64,000 bases of DNA from Actinomycetales bacterium Actino_02 (GTDB lineage: Bacteria; Actinomycetota; Actinomycetes; Propionibacteriales; Propionibacteriaceae): positions 1-64,000 of the forward strand of contig LUYM01000014.1 of NCBI GenBank assembly GCA_001603275.1, written 5' to 3'. The notes under the pieces are model-generated. The model saw only the letters and a program-made list of their open reading frames with translations, was not told the origin of the DNA and did no database searches. Below are positions 55,839 to 64,000 of this stretch, piece after piece. Made by a program: the position numbers and the translations under genes. Numbering within the stretch: position 1 is the stretch's first letter; each line of letters opens with the position of its first letter.

Positions 55839-56894
55839 ATGACGGGATCCAGTGACCTTGAGGCCGTGCGTCGGGAGCTGCGCGGTTTCGTCCAGGTGTC
55901 GGCCGCGCGGGCCCCGCTTTACGCCACGCTCGCGCTCGGATTGAGTCAGAGCGACGAAGGGTCCTCGATCCTGGCCCACGCCCCGGCAACCAACCGGATC
56001 GCGGTGACGCTGTTCGCGGCCATCCAGTTCCTGCTGCTGGCCGAGCCGGACGAACCGCTGGCCGCGTGGTATCCCAACTTGGCTGTCGAGCCACGCCGGG
56101 ACGACCCGACCGAGGCGGCCCGTGAGTTCTGTTCGCGACGCCGCGACGACTTGATCGCGCTTGTCCAGTCCCGGACGCCACAGACCAATGAGATCGGTCG
56201 CTGTGCGCCGCTGATTCTCGCGCTGTCCGCGGTTGAGCGGCGGTACGGGCGCCTGGCTCAGCTGGACGTCGGTGCCAGCGCCGGGCTCAACCTGCTCAGC
56301 GATCACTACCGTTACCGGTTCGGTGAGACCGTGATAGGCGACGGCCCGGTCGAGCTGGTCTGCGAACTGCGCGGGGAGCCGATCGCGCTTCCGCACCGTC
56401 GGCCGCAGGTGGTGAGCCGGATCGGGCTGGACCGGGAACCGATCGATCTGGATGATGCCGACCAACTGCGCTGGCTGCTGGCCTGTGTGTGGCCGGATCA
56501 GGCGGATCGACGCGAGCGGTTGCAGGCGGCCCTCGAGTTGGCGCGACGGATGCATCCGGTGGTCCGCGCCGGCGATGCAGTCGATGACCTGCCGGTGGCT
56601 CTGGGTGAACTCGGCGATGGGCATCCGGTGGTGACCACGTCCTGGGTGTTGAACTACCTGCCACCGCAGCGACGGGTCGAGTTCGTCCAGGCTCTGGCCA
56701 CCTGGGCCGGCCACCGACCGCTGACCTGGGTCAGCTATGAGTCGCCGGCCGCAACTCCTGAGCTCGATTGGCCTGGCGCAGTGGCCGGCTCGGAGCTGAC
56801 CGCGCTACGCGTGGTGACCTGGGTGGACGGCGGACGCCAGGACCGGGTGGTCGGCCAAGGCCATCCCCATGGCTACTGGCTGAACCTGGGCTGA
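55839..56894 (+). CDS. DUF2332 family protein
   Basis: This 351-residue protein fits DUF2332: an N-terminal helical part (ALGLSQSDEGSSILAHAP), QLDVGASAGLNLLSDHYRY, which resembles a nucleotide or SAM loop, and a C-terminal TWVSYESP...GWLNLG-type ending (residues 310-351). The family is common in actinobacteria and has no established function; a methyltransferase-like fold has been suggested by the GASAGLN loop, which is an inference. The ATG at 55839 is the first plausible start. It stands alone between a divergent transporter and a small membrane protein. Confidence 0.75.
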   Translation: MTGSSDLEAVRRELRGFVQVSAARAPLYATLALGLSQSDEGSSILAHAPATNRIAVTLFAAIQFLLLAEPDEPLAAWYPNLAVEPRRDDPTEAAREFCSRRRDDLIALVQSRTPQTNEIGRCAPLILALSAVERRYGRLAQLDVGASAGLNLLSDHYRYRFGETVIGDGPVELVCELRGEPIALPHRRPQVVSRIGLDREPIDLDDADQLRWLLACVWPDQADRRERLQAALELARRMHPVVRAGDAVDDLPVALGELGDGHPVVTTSWVLNYLPPQRRVEFVQALATWAGHRPLTWVSYESPAATPELDWPGAVAGSELTALRVVTWVDGGRQDRVVGQGHPHGYWLNLG

Positions 56895-56957
56895 GTACCG
56901 GTTTCGCGAAGCTCGCGGACGGGTACCAGGTGGAGAGCTCAACGACAGGAGTCGTGT

Positions 56958-57164
56958 ATGTCCACCACCGTGGGAACCGGAATCGCTCTGCTGACCATTG
57001 GCGCAGTGCTCGGCTTCGCCGTTCGGGACGCCGTGCCCGGGGTTGACCTGGCCCTGACCGGCTACATCTGCATGGGCGCCGGAGCATTGGCGATCATCTT
57101 GGGCCTGACCATGGTCAGCCAGAGCCGTCGTGGCTCGTCCGTACATGAGAGCGACGAGCGGTGA
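56958..57164 (+). CDS. Small two-span membrane protein (DUF6458-like)
   Basis: This 68-residue protein has two hydrophobic segments (GTGIALLTIGAVLGFAVRD and GYICMGAGALAIILGLTMV) separated by GVDLALTG, a pattern seen in small actinobacterial membrane proteins of the DUF6458 type. A basic then acidic tail follows. GACAGGAG lies six bases before the ATG. No function is known, and no neighbour suggests one. Confidence 0.75.
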   Translation: MSTTVGTGIALLTIGAVLGFAVRDAVPGVDLALTGYICMGAGALAIILGLTMVSQSRRGSSVHESDER

Positions 57165-57183
57165 GCCACCGACGGGGCTGAAC

Positions 57184-57909
57184 TCAGCCCTCGCCGCCGT
57201 TGCGGCGCAGCACCTCGGACAGTCGTTCGGCTGCGGCGATCACTGCGGGAGCGTGCAGTCGTCCGGGCTGCCGGGAGAGCCGCTCGATCGGGCCGGAGAC
57301 GCTGACCGCGGCGATCACTTTGCCGCTGGGGGAGCGCACCGGAGCCGAGACCGAGGCCACTCCGGGCTCGCGCTCGGCCACCGACTGAGCCCAGCCGCGA
57401 CGCCGCACCGTGGCCAGCGCCACCGCAGAGAACGAGGAGCTCTGCAGGCCGCGCTGAATCCGCTCGGGATCCTCCCAGGCCAGCAGCACCTGGGCGGCCG
57501 AACCGGCACCCATCGTCAACTGGGTGCCCACCGGAATGGTGTCGCGCAGGCCGGAGGGACGCTCCGCCGCTGCCGCGCATACCCTCATGTCGCCCTGGCG
57601 GCGGAACAGCTGTGCGGACTCGCCGGTGATATCCCGCAGTCGGGCCAGTACCGGCCCTGCGGTGGCCAGCAGCCGGTCTTCGCCGGCCGCAGAGGCCAGC
57701 TCGGTCAGCCGGGGGCCGAGAACGAAACGTCCCTGCAGATCGCGACTGACTAAACGGTGGTGTTCGAGGGCGACCGCAAGGCGGTGCGCAGTCGGACGGG
57801 CCAAGCCGGTCGCGGTCACCAAGCCGGCCAAGGTCGTGGGGCCCTGTTCCAGAGCCGTCAGAACCAGAGCCGCCTTGTCGAGAACGCCGACGCCACTCGA
57901 GTTGTCCAT
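57184..57909 (-). CDS. ndgR: IclR-family regulator of leuCD (NdgR/LtbR type)
   Basis: This 241-residue protein has an N-terminal winged helix (GVLDKAALVLTALEQGPTTLAGLVTATGLARPTAHRLAVAL) and an IclR effector domain (residues about 80-240). IclR proteins divergent from leuCD are a conserved actinobacterial feature (LtbR in corynebacteria, NdgR in streptomycetes), where they control leucine genes. The ATG comes six bases after minus-strand CAGTCT, suggesting a leaderless start. In the 88 bp to leuC, a distant inverted pair, GTCTCG and CGAGAC, is visible. Confidence 0.87.
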   Translation of the reverse strand: MDNSSGVGVLDKAALVLTALEQGPTTLAGLVTATGLARPTAHRLAVALEHHRLVSRDLQGRFVLGPRLTELASAAGEDRLLATAGPVLARLRDITGESAQLFRRQGDMRVCAAAAERPSGLRDTIPVGTQLTMGAGSAAQVLLAWEDPERIQRGLQSSSFSAVALATVRRRGWAQSVAEREPGVASVSAPVRSPSGKVIAAVSVSGPIERLSRQPGRLHAPAVIAAAERLSEVLRRNGGEG

Positions 57910-57923
57910 GTGCTAAGACTGCC

Positions 57924-57963
57924 GTCTCGGATCTTGATATGCAAGCGCTACGCTGGTCGAGAC
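57924..57963. promoter_or_regulatory. Candidate IclR operator in the leuC promoter
   Basis: GTCTCG (57924-57929) and CGAGAC (57958-57963) form an inverted pair with 28 bases between. The leuC -10-like TACGCT (57949-57954) lies inside it. A protein bound to either or both arms would affect both divergent genes. No known consensus was compared. Confidence 0.3.
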
Positions 57964-57997
57964 GCAAACGAACAGCTCACGAAGCAATGGAGATCCG

Positions 57998-59395
57998 ATG
58001 GGCAAGACCCTGAGTGACAAGGTATGGGAGAACCACGTCGTCCGTACAGCGGACGGGGAGCCCGACCTGCTCTACATCGACCTGCACCTGGTGCATGAAG
58101 TAACAAGCCCGCAGGCCTTCGACGGCCTGCGTCTGGCCGGACGCGCGGTGCGCCGGACCGACCTGACCATGGCCACCGAGGATCACAACACTCCGACCGT
58201 GAACATTCTGGCGCCGATCGCCGATCCGGTCTCCAAGCTGCAGGTGGACACCCTGCGCAAGAACGCCGCCGAGTTCGGTGTGCGGATTCACAGTCTCGGC
58301 GACCTCGACCAGGGTGTCGTCCACATCATCGGCCCGCAGCTGGGGCTGACTCAGCCCGGCCTGACCGTGGTCTGCGGCGACTCGCACACCTCGACCCACG
58401 GCGCCTTCGGTGCACTGGCCTTCGGCATCGGGACCTCCGAGGTCGAGCACGTGCTGGCCACCCAGACCCTGCCGCAGGCCCGTCCCAAGACGATGGCCGT
58501 GAACATCAACGGCGCCCTGGCCGAGGGCGTCACCGCCAAGGACATCGTCTTGGCGCTGATCGCCAAGGTCGGCACCGGTGGTGGCCAGGGCTACATCGTC
58601 GAGTACCGCGGCGATACCATCCGGAACCTCTCCATGGAGGGCCGAATGACCATCTGCAATATGAGCATCGAGTGGGGTGCCAAGGCCGGCATGATCGCGC
58701 CGGACGAGACCACCTTCGCCTACCTGAAGGGACGTCCGCACGCCCCCGAGGGTGCCGACTGGGACGCTGCCGTCGACTACTGGCGGACTCTGTTCAGTGA
58801 TGAGGACGCCGTCTTCGACCGCGAAGTCGATATCGACGCCGCTGCGCTCACCCCGTTCGTGACCTGGGGCACCAACCCCGGACAGGGCGTCCCGCTGGGG
58901 GCGACAGTGCCGTCCCCGGAGGACTTCGCCGACCCGGTCGACCGGGCCGCCGCTGAGCGGGCCCTGGAGTACATGGACCTGGCTGCCGGCACCCCGATGC
59001 GCGAGGTCCGAGTGGACACCGTCTTCCTGGGCTCGTGCACCAACGGCCGAATCGAGGACCTGCGGCTGGCCGCTTCGGTGATCAAGGGACACAAGATCGC
59101 CGACGGCCTGCGGATGCTGGTCGTTCCGGGCTCGGCTCGGGTCCGGCTGCAGGCGATGAGCGAGGGTCTGGACAAGGTCTTCACCGACGCCGGGGCTGAG
59201 TGGCGGGAGGCGGGCTGCTCGATGTGCCTGGGGATGAACCCCGACCAGCTGGCACCCGGTGAGCGCTCGGCTTCCACCTCGAACCGTAACTTCGAAGGCC
59301 GTCAGGGTAAGGGCGGTCGTACCCACCTGGTCTCGCCTGCGGTGGCCGCAGCCACCGCGATCCGCGGCACCTTGAGCTCTCCGGCAGATCTGTAA
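57998..59395 (+). CDS. leuC: 3-isopropylmalate dehydratase, large subunit
   Basis: This 465-residue aconitase-family protein isomerises isopropylmalate with LeuD, and also acts on citramalate-derived intermediates. The iron-sulfur cysteines are in [11 protein letters not shown] (near 346) and the pair in [13 protein letters not shown] (near 406 and 409). The substrate loop [21 protein letters not shown] is intact. GGAG precedes the ATG. leuD starts 10 bp after its stop. Confidence 0.95.
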   Translation: MGKTLSDKVWENHVVRTADGEPDLLYIDLHLVHEVTSPQAFDGLRLAGRAVRRTDLTMATEDHNTPTVNILAPIADPVSKLQVDTLRKNAAEFGVRIHSLGDLDQGVVHIIGPQLGLTQPGLTVVCGDSHTSTHGAFGALAFGIGTSEVEHVLATQTLPQARPKTMAVNINGALAEGVTAKDIVLALIAKVGTGGGQGYIVEYRGDTIRNLSMEGRMTICNMSIEWGAKAGMIAPDETTFAYLKGRPHAPEGADWDAAVDYWRTLFSDEDAVFDREVDIDAAALTPFVTWGTNPGQGVPLGATVPSPEDFADPVDRAAAERALEYMDLAAGTPMREVRVDTVFLGSCTNGRIEDLRLAASVIKGHKIADGLRMLVVPGSARVRLQAMSEGLDKVFTDAGAEWREAGCSMCLGMNPDQLAPGERSASTSNRNFEGRQGKGGRTHLVSPAVAAATAIRGTLSSPADL

Positions 59396-59405
59396 GGAAT
59401 CAGAA

Positions 59406-60011
59406 ATGGACAAGTTCAGCTCCCACACCGGGATCGCGGTGCCGCTGCGCCGCAGCAATGTCGACACCGACCAGATCATCCCCGCCGTCTACCTGAAGCG
59501 GGTCACCCGGACCGGCTTCGAGGACGGCCTGTTCGCCGCCTGGCGCAACGACCCCGACTTCGTGCTCAACCGGCCGGCCTACGCCCAGGGCTCGATCCTG
59601 GTGGCCGGTCCCGACTTCGGCACCGGCTCGTCCCGCGAGCACGCTGTCTGGGCCCTGCAGAACTACGGCTTCGCCGTCGTGATCGGCTCGCGGTTCGGCG
59701 ACATCTTCCGCTCCAACTCCGGCAAGGCCGGGCTGGTGATCGCCACGGTCAGCCAGGACGTCGTCGAGCAGCTGTGGGCGATCGCCGAAGCCACCCCCGG
59801 TGTGGAGTTCAGCGTCGACCTGGTGGCCAAGACCATTACCGCTGGTGGAGAGGTCTTCGAGTTCACCATCGACGACTACACCCGGCACCGCCTGCTCGAG
59901 GGTCTAGACGATATCGGAGTCACCTTGACCCATGCCGATCAGATTGCAGCCTACGAGGCGCGCCGTCCGGCTTGGCTACCCAAGACCTTGCCTGCCAAGA
60001 TCGCTGGGTGA
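59406..60011 (+). CDS. leuD: 3-isopropylmalate dehydratase, small subunit
   Basis: This 201-residue swivel-domain subunit has [16 protein letters not shown] near the start and [17 protein letters not shown] in the middle, both diagnostic of LeuD. AAGGA lies before the ATG. The stop TGA overlaps the GTG of the plsC-like gene. Confidence 0.95.
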   Translation: MDKFSSHTGIAVPLRRSNVDTDQIIPAVYLKRVTRTGFEDGLFAAWRNDPDFVLNRPAYAQGSILVAGPDFGTGSSREHAVWALQNYGFAVVIGSRFGDIFRSNSGKAGLVIATVSQDVVEQLWAIAEATPGVEFSVDLVAKTITAGGEVFEFTIDDYTRHRLLEGLDDIGVTLTHADQIAAYEARRPAWLPKTLPAKIAG

Positions 60012-60814
60012 CCTCAGCCGAAAAGCACCAACCGCGCCCGGTGCCACATCCGTCGGACCGGGCGCGGCTTGCGCTGCGGATGGCCAACCCGACGCCGGTT
60101 GAGCCGGCCTATCGCCGACTCGTCCGGTTCGCCGGTTGGCTGCTGCGACTGATGGTCGACCGGGACTGGGACGACGCGGCGAATCTGCCGGCCACCGGAC
60201 CGGTGATCGTGGTGTCCAATCACATCTCGTACTTCGACCCGCCGAATCTGGCGCACTACCTGGTATGGAGCGGTCGTTGGCCGCGGGCACTGGGCAAGGC
60301 GGACTTCTGGCGGGTGCCGATCCTGGGCTGGCTGGCCCGAGCCACCGGACAGATCCCCGTCGAACGCGGTACGGAGCGCGCCAAGGATGCGCTGGTGCAC
60401 GCCCGCGAGGCACTGAACCGCGGCGAGTGTGTGGTGATCTATCCCGAGGGCACCGTCACCGCTGATCCGGAAGTTTGGCCGATGACGCCGCGCCCCGGCG
60501 CGGCCCGGCTCGCCTTGGCCACCGGGGTCCCCGTCGTACCAGTGGGGCAGTGGGGTGCCCACCTGGTGATGCCGGGGAAGCGTCCGGGCTGGCCGAAGCT
60601 GCGTCCGCGGCGCACCGTCTCGTTCCGCTGCGGGGCCCCGGTGGATCTGTCCGATCTGTACGGTCGCACCGACTCCGAGGCCGAGGTCGTGGCCAGCGCA
60701 CGGATCATGGCTTCCCTCACCGAACTGGTCGTCCAGCTCCGTGGCGAGCCGGCACCGGTCGATGTCTACGACATCCGGGTGGGCCGGCGAGTGCCCCGCC
60801 TCGACGCCCGCTAG
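60008..60814 (+). CDS. plsC: 1-acyl-glycerol-3-phosphate acyltransferase (PlsC family)
   Basis: This 268-residue acyltransferase makes phosphatidic acid at the membrane. It has the HX4D catalytic motif NHISYFDP (His 72, Asp 77) and the YPEGT motif. The N-terminal hydrophobic segment ([10 protein letters not shown]) may anchor it. The GTG at 60008 overlaps the leuD stop. In many actinobacteria gpsA, for glycerol-3-phosphate dehydrogenase, lies between plsC and ddl; it is absent here. Confidence 0.85.
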   Translation: MTSAEKHQPRPVPHPSDRARLALRMANPTPVEPAYRRLVRFAGWLLRLMVDRDWDDAANLPATGPVIVVSNHISYFDPPNLAHYLVWSGRWPRALGKADFWRVPILGWLARATGQIPVERGTERAKDALVHAREALNRGECVVIYPEGTVTADPEVWPMTPRPGAARLALATGVPVVPVGQWGAHLVMPGKRPGWPKLRPRRTVSFRCGAPVDLSDLYGRTDSEAEVVASARIMASLTELVVQLRGEPAPVDVYDIRVGRRVPRLDAR

Positions 60815-60817
60815 GGT
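60812..60817 (+). promoter_or_regulatory. -10-like box upstream of ddl
   Basis: TAGGGT stands 28 bases before the ddl ATG, overlapping the plsC stop. The leader contains AGGGAGGCAGG, a good ribosome binding site, so ddl would have a normal leadered message. Confidence 0.35.
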
Positions 60818-60845
60818 GGAAGTCCGACCAGGGAGGCAGGAATCG

Positions 60846-61964
60846 ATGACCGGAACACCACAGCGGACTCGAGTGGCTCTGGTCTTCGGTGGGGTCAGCC
60901 CCGAACACGGCGTCAGCTGTCTGACCGCAGGCAGCGTCGCTCGCGCGATCGATGCCGAGCGCTACCAGGTAATCGGAGTCGGCATCACCACCGACGGTCG
61001 CTGGGTGCGGATCGATCCTGCGGAACTCACGGCCTTCGAAGTGGCCGACGGACGGCTGCCGCACGTGCCCGCCGACCGTCCGTCCGCTGTTGTGGTGCCG
61101 GACCACAGTGGTGCGGCCATCGCCACCCGCGCCGATGATCGGCTGACGGATGTCGAGCCGTTCGATGTGGCCTTCGCGCTGCTGCACGGCCCGTACGGCG
61201 AGGACGGAACCATCCAGGGGCTGTTCGAGATGCTCGGCGTCCGCTACGTCGGCGCCGGAGTGGCGGCCAGTGCCATTGGCATGGACAAGGACCTGATGAA
61301 GCGATCGATGGCGGCCGCCGGTCTCCCGGTCGGGCCGTGGGTCGCTCTTACCGATGCCGACTGGACTCATGATCGGCAGGGCTGCCTGGCGCGCATCGCC
61401 GAACTGCGCTACCCACTCTTCGTGAAGCCGGCCCGAGGCGGCTCCAGCCTCGGCATCACCCAGGTGGCCGAGGTCGACCAGCTGGTACCGGCCATCGAGG
61501 CTGCGCGGGCACTCGATCCGAAGGTTGTCGTCGAACAGGGCTTCACCGGGGTGCGCGAGATCGAGTGCGCGGTCCTGGGCAACCCCGACGGCCAGCCGCG
61601 GGTGAGCCTTCCTGGCGAGATCATCATGAAGGGGGCCTCGGCCTTCTACGACTTCGACGCCAAGTACCTGCCAGAAGACCAGGTCAGCCTGGACGTTCCG
61701 GCCCATCTCGACCCGGCCACCTCCGACCAGCTGCGCGAACTGGCCCGCCGGACCTTCATCGCCATGGACGTCGAGGGGCTGGCCCGAGTAGACCTTTTCC
61801 TCGATGCGGACGGCACCGGCTGGGTCAATGAGTTGAACACGATGCCGGGCTTCACCCGGACGTCGATGTTCCCGATGATGTGGGCCCAGGCCGGGCTCTC
61901 CTACTCCGAGCTGATCAGCACCCTGCTGGAGCTGGCGTTGAGTCGTCCGCTCGGCCTGCGATGA
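60846..61964 (+). CDS. ddl: D-alanine--D-alanine ligase
   Basis: This 372-residue ATP-grasp enzyme makes the D-Ala-D-Ala of peptidoglycan. VALVFGGVSPEHGVSCLTAGSV is the N-terminal substrate loop, and YPLFVKPARGGSSLGI, ARVDLFLDADGTGWVNELNTMPGFT and the GPYGEDGTIQGLFE motif are typical. The ATG at 60846 follows a strong AGGGAGGCAGG site. It shares 4 bp with thiL. Confidence 0.93.
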   Translation: MTGTPQRTRVALVFGGVSPEHGVSCLTAGSVARAIDAERYQVIGVGITTDGRWVRIDPAELTAFEVADGRLPHVPADRPSAVVVPDHSGAAIATRADDRLTDVEPFDVAFALLHGPYGEDGTIQGLFEMLGVRYVGAGVAASAIGMDKDLMKRSMAAAGLPVGPWVALTDADWTHDRQGCLARIAELRYPLFVKPARGGSSLGITQVAEVDQLVPAIEAARALDPKVVVEQGFTGVREIECAVLGNPDGQPRVSLPGEIIMKGASAFYDFDAKYLPEDQVSLDVPAHLDPATSDQLRELARRTFIAMDVEGLARVDLFLDADGTGWVNELNTMPGFTRTSMFPMMWAQAGLSYSELISTLLELALSRPLGLR

Positions 61965-62920
61965 GCGGACGCCGGATCGCCGAACTGGGCGAGTTCGAGC
62001 TGATCGAGCTGATCACCGCGGGGCTGGGCCGCGGCGACCAGGTGCTGATCGGCGCCGGCGATGACGCCGCGGTGCTGAGGCTGCGCGGCGATCTGGCCGT
62101 CTCCACCGACACCATGGTGGAGAACGTCCACTTCCGCCGGGACTGGTCCTCGGCCAACGATGTGGGACGCAAAGCCGTCGCAGCCTGTGTGGCCGATGCC
62201 GAGGCGATGGGTGCCGTCGGGGTCGGTGTGGTGGTGGCACTGTCGGTTCCCGGCGAGCTCGAGGTCGACTGGTTCACCGAGTTCGCGGCCGGCGTCCGCG
62301 AGGAGTGCGATAACGCCGGAGTGTCGCTGGTCGGGGGCGACCTGACCAGAGCCGAGCAGATCGTGATCACGGTGACGGTGCTGGCCGACCTGGCCGGACG
62401 CGAGCCGCTGCGTCGCAAAGGAGCTCAGGTGGGAGATCAGGTCGCCTTCTGCGGCCGACTCGGGTGGGCCGCGGCCGGTCTGGCAGTGCTCACTCGAGGT
62501 TTTCGGTCGCCGCGGGCGGTGGTGGTAGCCCAGCGCGTCCCCGAACCGCCCTACGGGCAGGGAGTGGTGGCCGCGCAGGCCGGAGCGCACAGCCTGATCG
62601 ACGTCTCTGACGGTCTGCTGGCCGATCTGGGCCATATCGCTGCCGCCTCGGCTGTGCAGATCGAGCTGGACAGCGCCGCTTTCGAGATCGCCGAACCTCA
62701 GCAGGCGGTGGCCGCGGCACTGGGCGGCGGCAATCCGCTGGTCTACCAGCTCACCGGCGGTGAGGATCACGCCTTGGTCGGGACGTTCCCGCCCGGCCGG
62801 GTGCCGTCCGGCTGGACGGTGGTCGGACGCGTGGCTGCCGGCCCGGCGCAGGTGCTGGTCGACGGTGCCGCACCAGACTTCGGAGCGGCTGGCTGGGAGC
62901 ACTTCGGGACGGCGAGGTGA
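61961..62920 (+). CDS. thiL: Thiamine-monophosphate kinase
   Basis: This 319-residue PurM-like kinase makes thiamine diphosphate. GDDAAVLRLRGDLAVSTDTMVENVHF is the ATP/Mg region, and DVSDGLLADLGHIA and TGGEDHALVGTF complete the active site. The ATG overlaps the ddl stop (ATGA). The ddl-thiL pair is conserved in actinobacteria. No TPP riboswitch is present upstream. Confidence 0.92.
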   Translation: MSGRRIAELGEFELIELITAGLGRGDQVLIGAGDDAAVLRLRGDLAVSTDTMVENVHFRRDWSSANDVGRKAVAACVADAEAMGAVGVGVVVALSVPGELEVDWFTEFAAGVREECDNAGVSLVGGDLTRAEQIVITVTVLADLAGREPLRRKGAQVGDQVAFCGRLGWAAAGLAVLTRGFRSPRAVVVAQRVPEPPYGQGVVAAQAGAHSLIDVSDGLLADLGHIAAASAVQIELDSAAFEIAEPQQAVAAALGGGNPLVYQLTGGEDHALVGTFPPGRVPSGWTVVGRVAAGPAQVLVDGAAPDFGAAGWEHFGTAR

Positions 62921-62964
62921 ACGCCTCCCGGCGTGGAATCCAGGCTTTGACAACCTTCTTGGCC

Positions 62965-62970
62965 TAGGTT
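62965..62970 (+). promoter_or_regulatory. -10 box (leaderless) of ftsK
   Basis: TAGGTT is followed by six bases and the ATG at 62977. A TTGACA at 62947-62952 is only 12 bases away, too close for a standard -35. Confidence 0.5.
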
Positions 62971-62976
62971 GGCGAC

Positions 62977-64000
62977 ATGGCGACCCGCGCGCCTTCCCCC
63001 TCGCGGAGCCGCAGCAGCGCATCAGCGCGGCCCAGCGGATCCCGAGCCAGTGGAAGCAAGAAGAAGCCCCCGGCCCCCCAGGGGCCCTCTGGCCTGTCCA
63101 AGTTCGTGTCGGCCATCGGACGCGGCTTGACCGCGATCTGGCGAGGTCTGGCCACCGGCCTGGGCACTGTTGTGCGGGCTGTGCCGCCGGCCGTCAAGGA
63201 CCTTGAGCCGGAGAAGCGCCACGACGGTGCTGGGCTCTTTCTGGCGTTGTTCGGCGGCGTGGTGGCCGCCCAGTTCTGGTTCGGATTGCCGGCTCCGGTC
63301 GGCCAGTGGATTCAGGTGGCGGCGGCCACGCCGGTCGGTTCAGCCGCGTACGTCCTGCCGGTGCTCGCTGTGGGTGTTGCCTGGCGGACCTGGCGCCATC
63401 CTGAGCGGCACGGCAATGCCGGGCGGCAGGCAGTCGGCTGGATCGCAGCCACCTTCGGCGTCCTCGGCATCCTGCACATCGCCCGCGGGCTGCCGCGCGG
63501 CGGGCACCCGGAGCTGGTCCGCGAGGCTGGTGGGTACCTGGGCTTCATCTCGTCCTCGTTCACCGTTGACCTGCTGACCGTCTGGTTGGCGGTCCCGGTG
63601 CTGGTGATCCTGGCCGCCTTCGGGGTGCTGGTGATCGCCGGGATCCCGATCGGCGACGTGCCACGGTTGCTCGGCGAGTGGCGCGAGAAGCTGCGTCGCC
63701 CGGCTAAGCCGGAGATTGAGTACGGGGCCAATCATCAGCCTTATGACACGCCGTTGGTGGCCGAGGACGAGCCGCTAGCCCCGGAGGACGAGGCGACCGT
63801 GGCCTTCACTCCGCCCGGACTGCCCAGTCCGAAGAAGGAGGCCCGCCCGCCGCTGGAGGCCCCGGTCATGTCGCCGGGCCCGCTGCGTGCGGAGCAGCCC
63901 CCGATCAGCGGCGACGTGGCCTACGTCCTGCCCGATCCGGCGGCGCTGCGGGCCGGGACCGTCCCCAAGGCGCGGACAGCGGCCAACGAGCAGATTGTGC
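62977..64000 (+). CDS. ftsK: DNA translocase FtsK, N-terminal part (runs off the window)
   Basis: The frame opens at 62977 and has no stop before the end, giving 341 visible residues. The first 40 are Ser/Arg/Pro-rich, then come four membrane spans (including GAGLFLALFGGVVAAQFWF and VWLAVPVLVILAAFGVLVIAG), and after about 240 a Pro/Glu-rich linker. This is the N-terminal layout of actinobacterial FtsK/SpoIIIE proteins; the motor domain would lie beyond the edge. It coordinates division with chromosome unlinking by XerC/D, and the XerD gene is in this window. The identification rests on layout without the motor, so it is less certain than the others. Confidence 0.72.
   Translation, partial: MATRAPSPSRSRSSASARPSGSRASGSKKKPPAPQGPSGLSKFVSAIGRGLTAIWRGLATGLGTVVRAVPPAVKDLEPEKRHDGAGLFLALFGGVVAAQFWFGLPAPVGQWIQVAAATPVGSAAYVLPVLAVGVAWRTWRHPERHGNAGRQAVGWIAATFGVLGILHIARGLPRGGHPELVREAGGYLGFISSSFTVDLLTVWLAVPVLVILAAFGVLVIAGIPIGDVPRLLGEWREKLRRPAKPEIEYGANHQPYDTPLVAEDEPLAPEDEATVAFTPPGLPSPKKEARPPLEAPVMSPGPLRAEQPPISGDVAYVLPDPAALRAGTVPKARTAANEQIV

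Noticed and set aside
54777-56714. A 645-codon minus-strand frame that includes the DMT transporter
   Set aside because: Its first 340 residues are antisense to the DUF2332 gene and the TTG with AGGAGGG at 55694 gives a full-length transporter.
62947-62970. TTGACA as the -35 of ftsK
   Set aside because: Only 12 bases separate it from the -10 box, too few for a standard promoter.

Overview
The window is chromosomal DNA from a high-GC actinobacterium. The supporting markers are PafB/PafC WYL regulators, an IclR (NdgR/LtbR-type) regulator divergent from leuCD, a bioYMN biotin importer with a TetR regulator, a CtpE-like calcium ATPase, GluQ-RS, HelY, TlyA, frequent GTG starts, GTGA/ATGA gene overlaps, and many genes whose -10 box lies six bases before the start codon (leaderless pattern). 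A member of the Propionibacteriales is my best guess, but this is an inference and no taxonomic marker gene is present. I see no prophage, insertion sequence or CRISPR array.

Layout. (1) 0.1-6.4 kb is a sugar import island. A ROK repressor and a lone CUT2-type ATPase lie on the minus strand. A ChvE/MmsA/MmsB-type monosaccharide ABC transporter lies on the plus strand, with a 12-bp hairpin between the binding-protein and ATPase genes. (2) 6.4-23.3 kb resembles the conserved actinobacterial block known from M. tuberculosis Rv1691-Rv1711: an Arg/Gly/Asp-rich TPR protein, a HAD phosphatase, a 55-residue conserved small protein, tlyA, nadK, recN, pyrG, a NUDIX hydrolase, xerD, parA, a small RHH-like protein, scpA, scpB and rluB. 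A bioY-bioM-bioN biotin importer and its TetR regulator, with a perfect BioQ-type operator, interrupt this block. (3) 22.3-32.3 kb holds an FKBP lipoprotein, gluQ, pafB-pafC, a small membrane protein, a TatA-like peptide, tatC, a diacylglycerol-kinase-family gene, helY, hisF and a HIT protein. (4) 32.3-45.6 kb is dominated by branched-chain amino acid synthesis: ilvB-ilvN-ilvC behind a complete transcription attenuator (leader peptide MRKNILVVSQRVG and a T7 terminator), then leuB, ilvE and cimA. Interspersed are a repeat-flanked, frameshifted AbiEi/DUF559-like gene, a CtpE-type ATPase and a thiol peroxidase.

(5) 45.7-57.2 kb is mixed: a secreted nuclease with Ig-like repeats, a DUF1707-like protein, thymidine phosphorylase, an FAH-family hydrolase, a CPBP protease, tRNA-Gln(CUG) and tRNA-Glu(CUC), a YitT-like protein, a HisC-type aminotransferase, a family-2 glycosyltransferase, a DMT permease, a DUF2332 protein and a small membrane protein. 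(6) 57.2-64 kb holds the IclR regulator, leuC-leuD, plsC, ddl, thiL and the 5' part of ftsK, which runs off the window.

How the genes work together. The citramalate route (CimA, LeuCD, LeuB) can supply 2-oxobutyrate for isoleucine without threonine deaminase. IlvBNC and IlvE complete valine and isoleucine synthesis, and LeuBCD serves leucine as well. Two control layers are visible: ribosome-mediated attenuation at ilvB and a probable IclR switch at leuC. The second theme is chromosome maintenance and division (RecN, XerD, ParA, ScpAB, FtsK). The signals I consider most worth following are the ilv attenuator, the 58-bp palindromic repeats bracketing the broken nuclease-like gene, the BioQ operator, the ParA/RHH/ScpAB arrangement with a palindrome in the parA promoter, and the window-wide leaderless promoter architecture.
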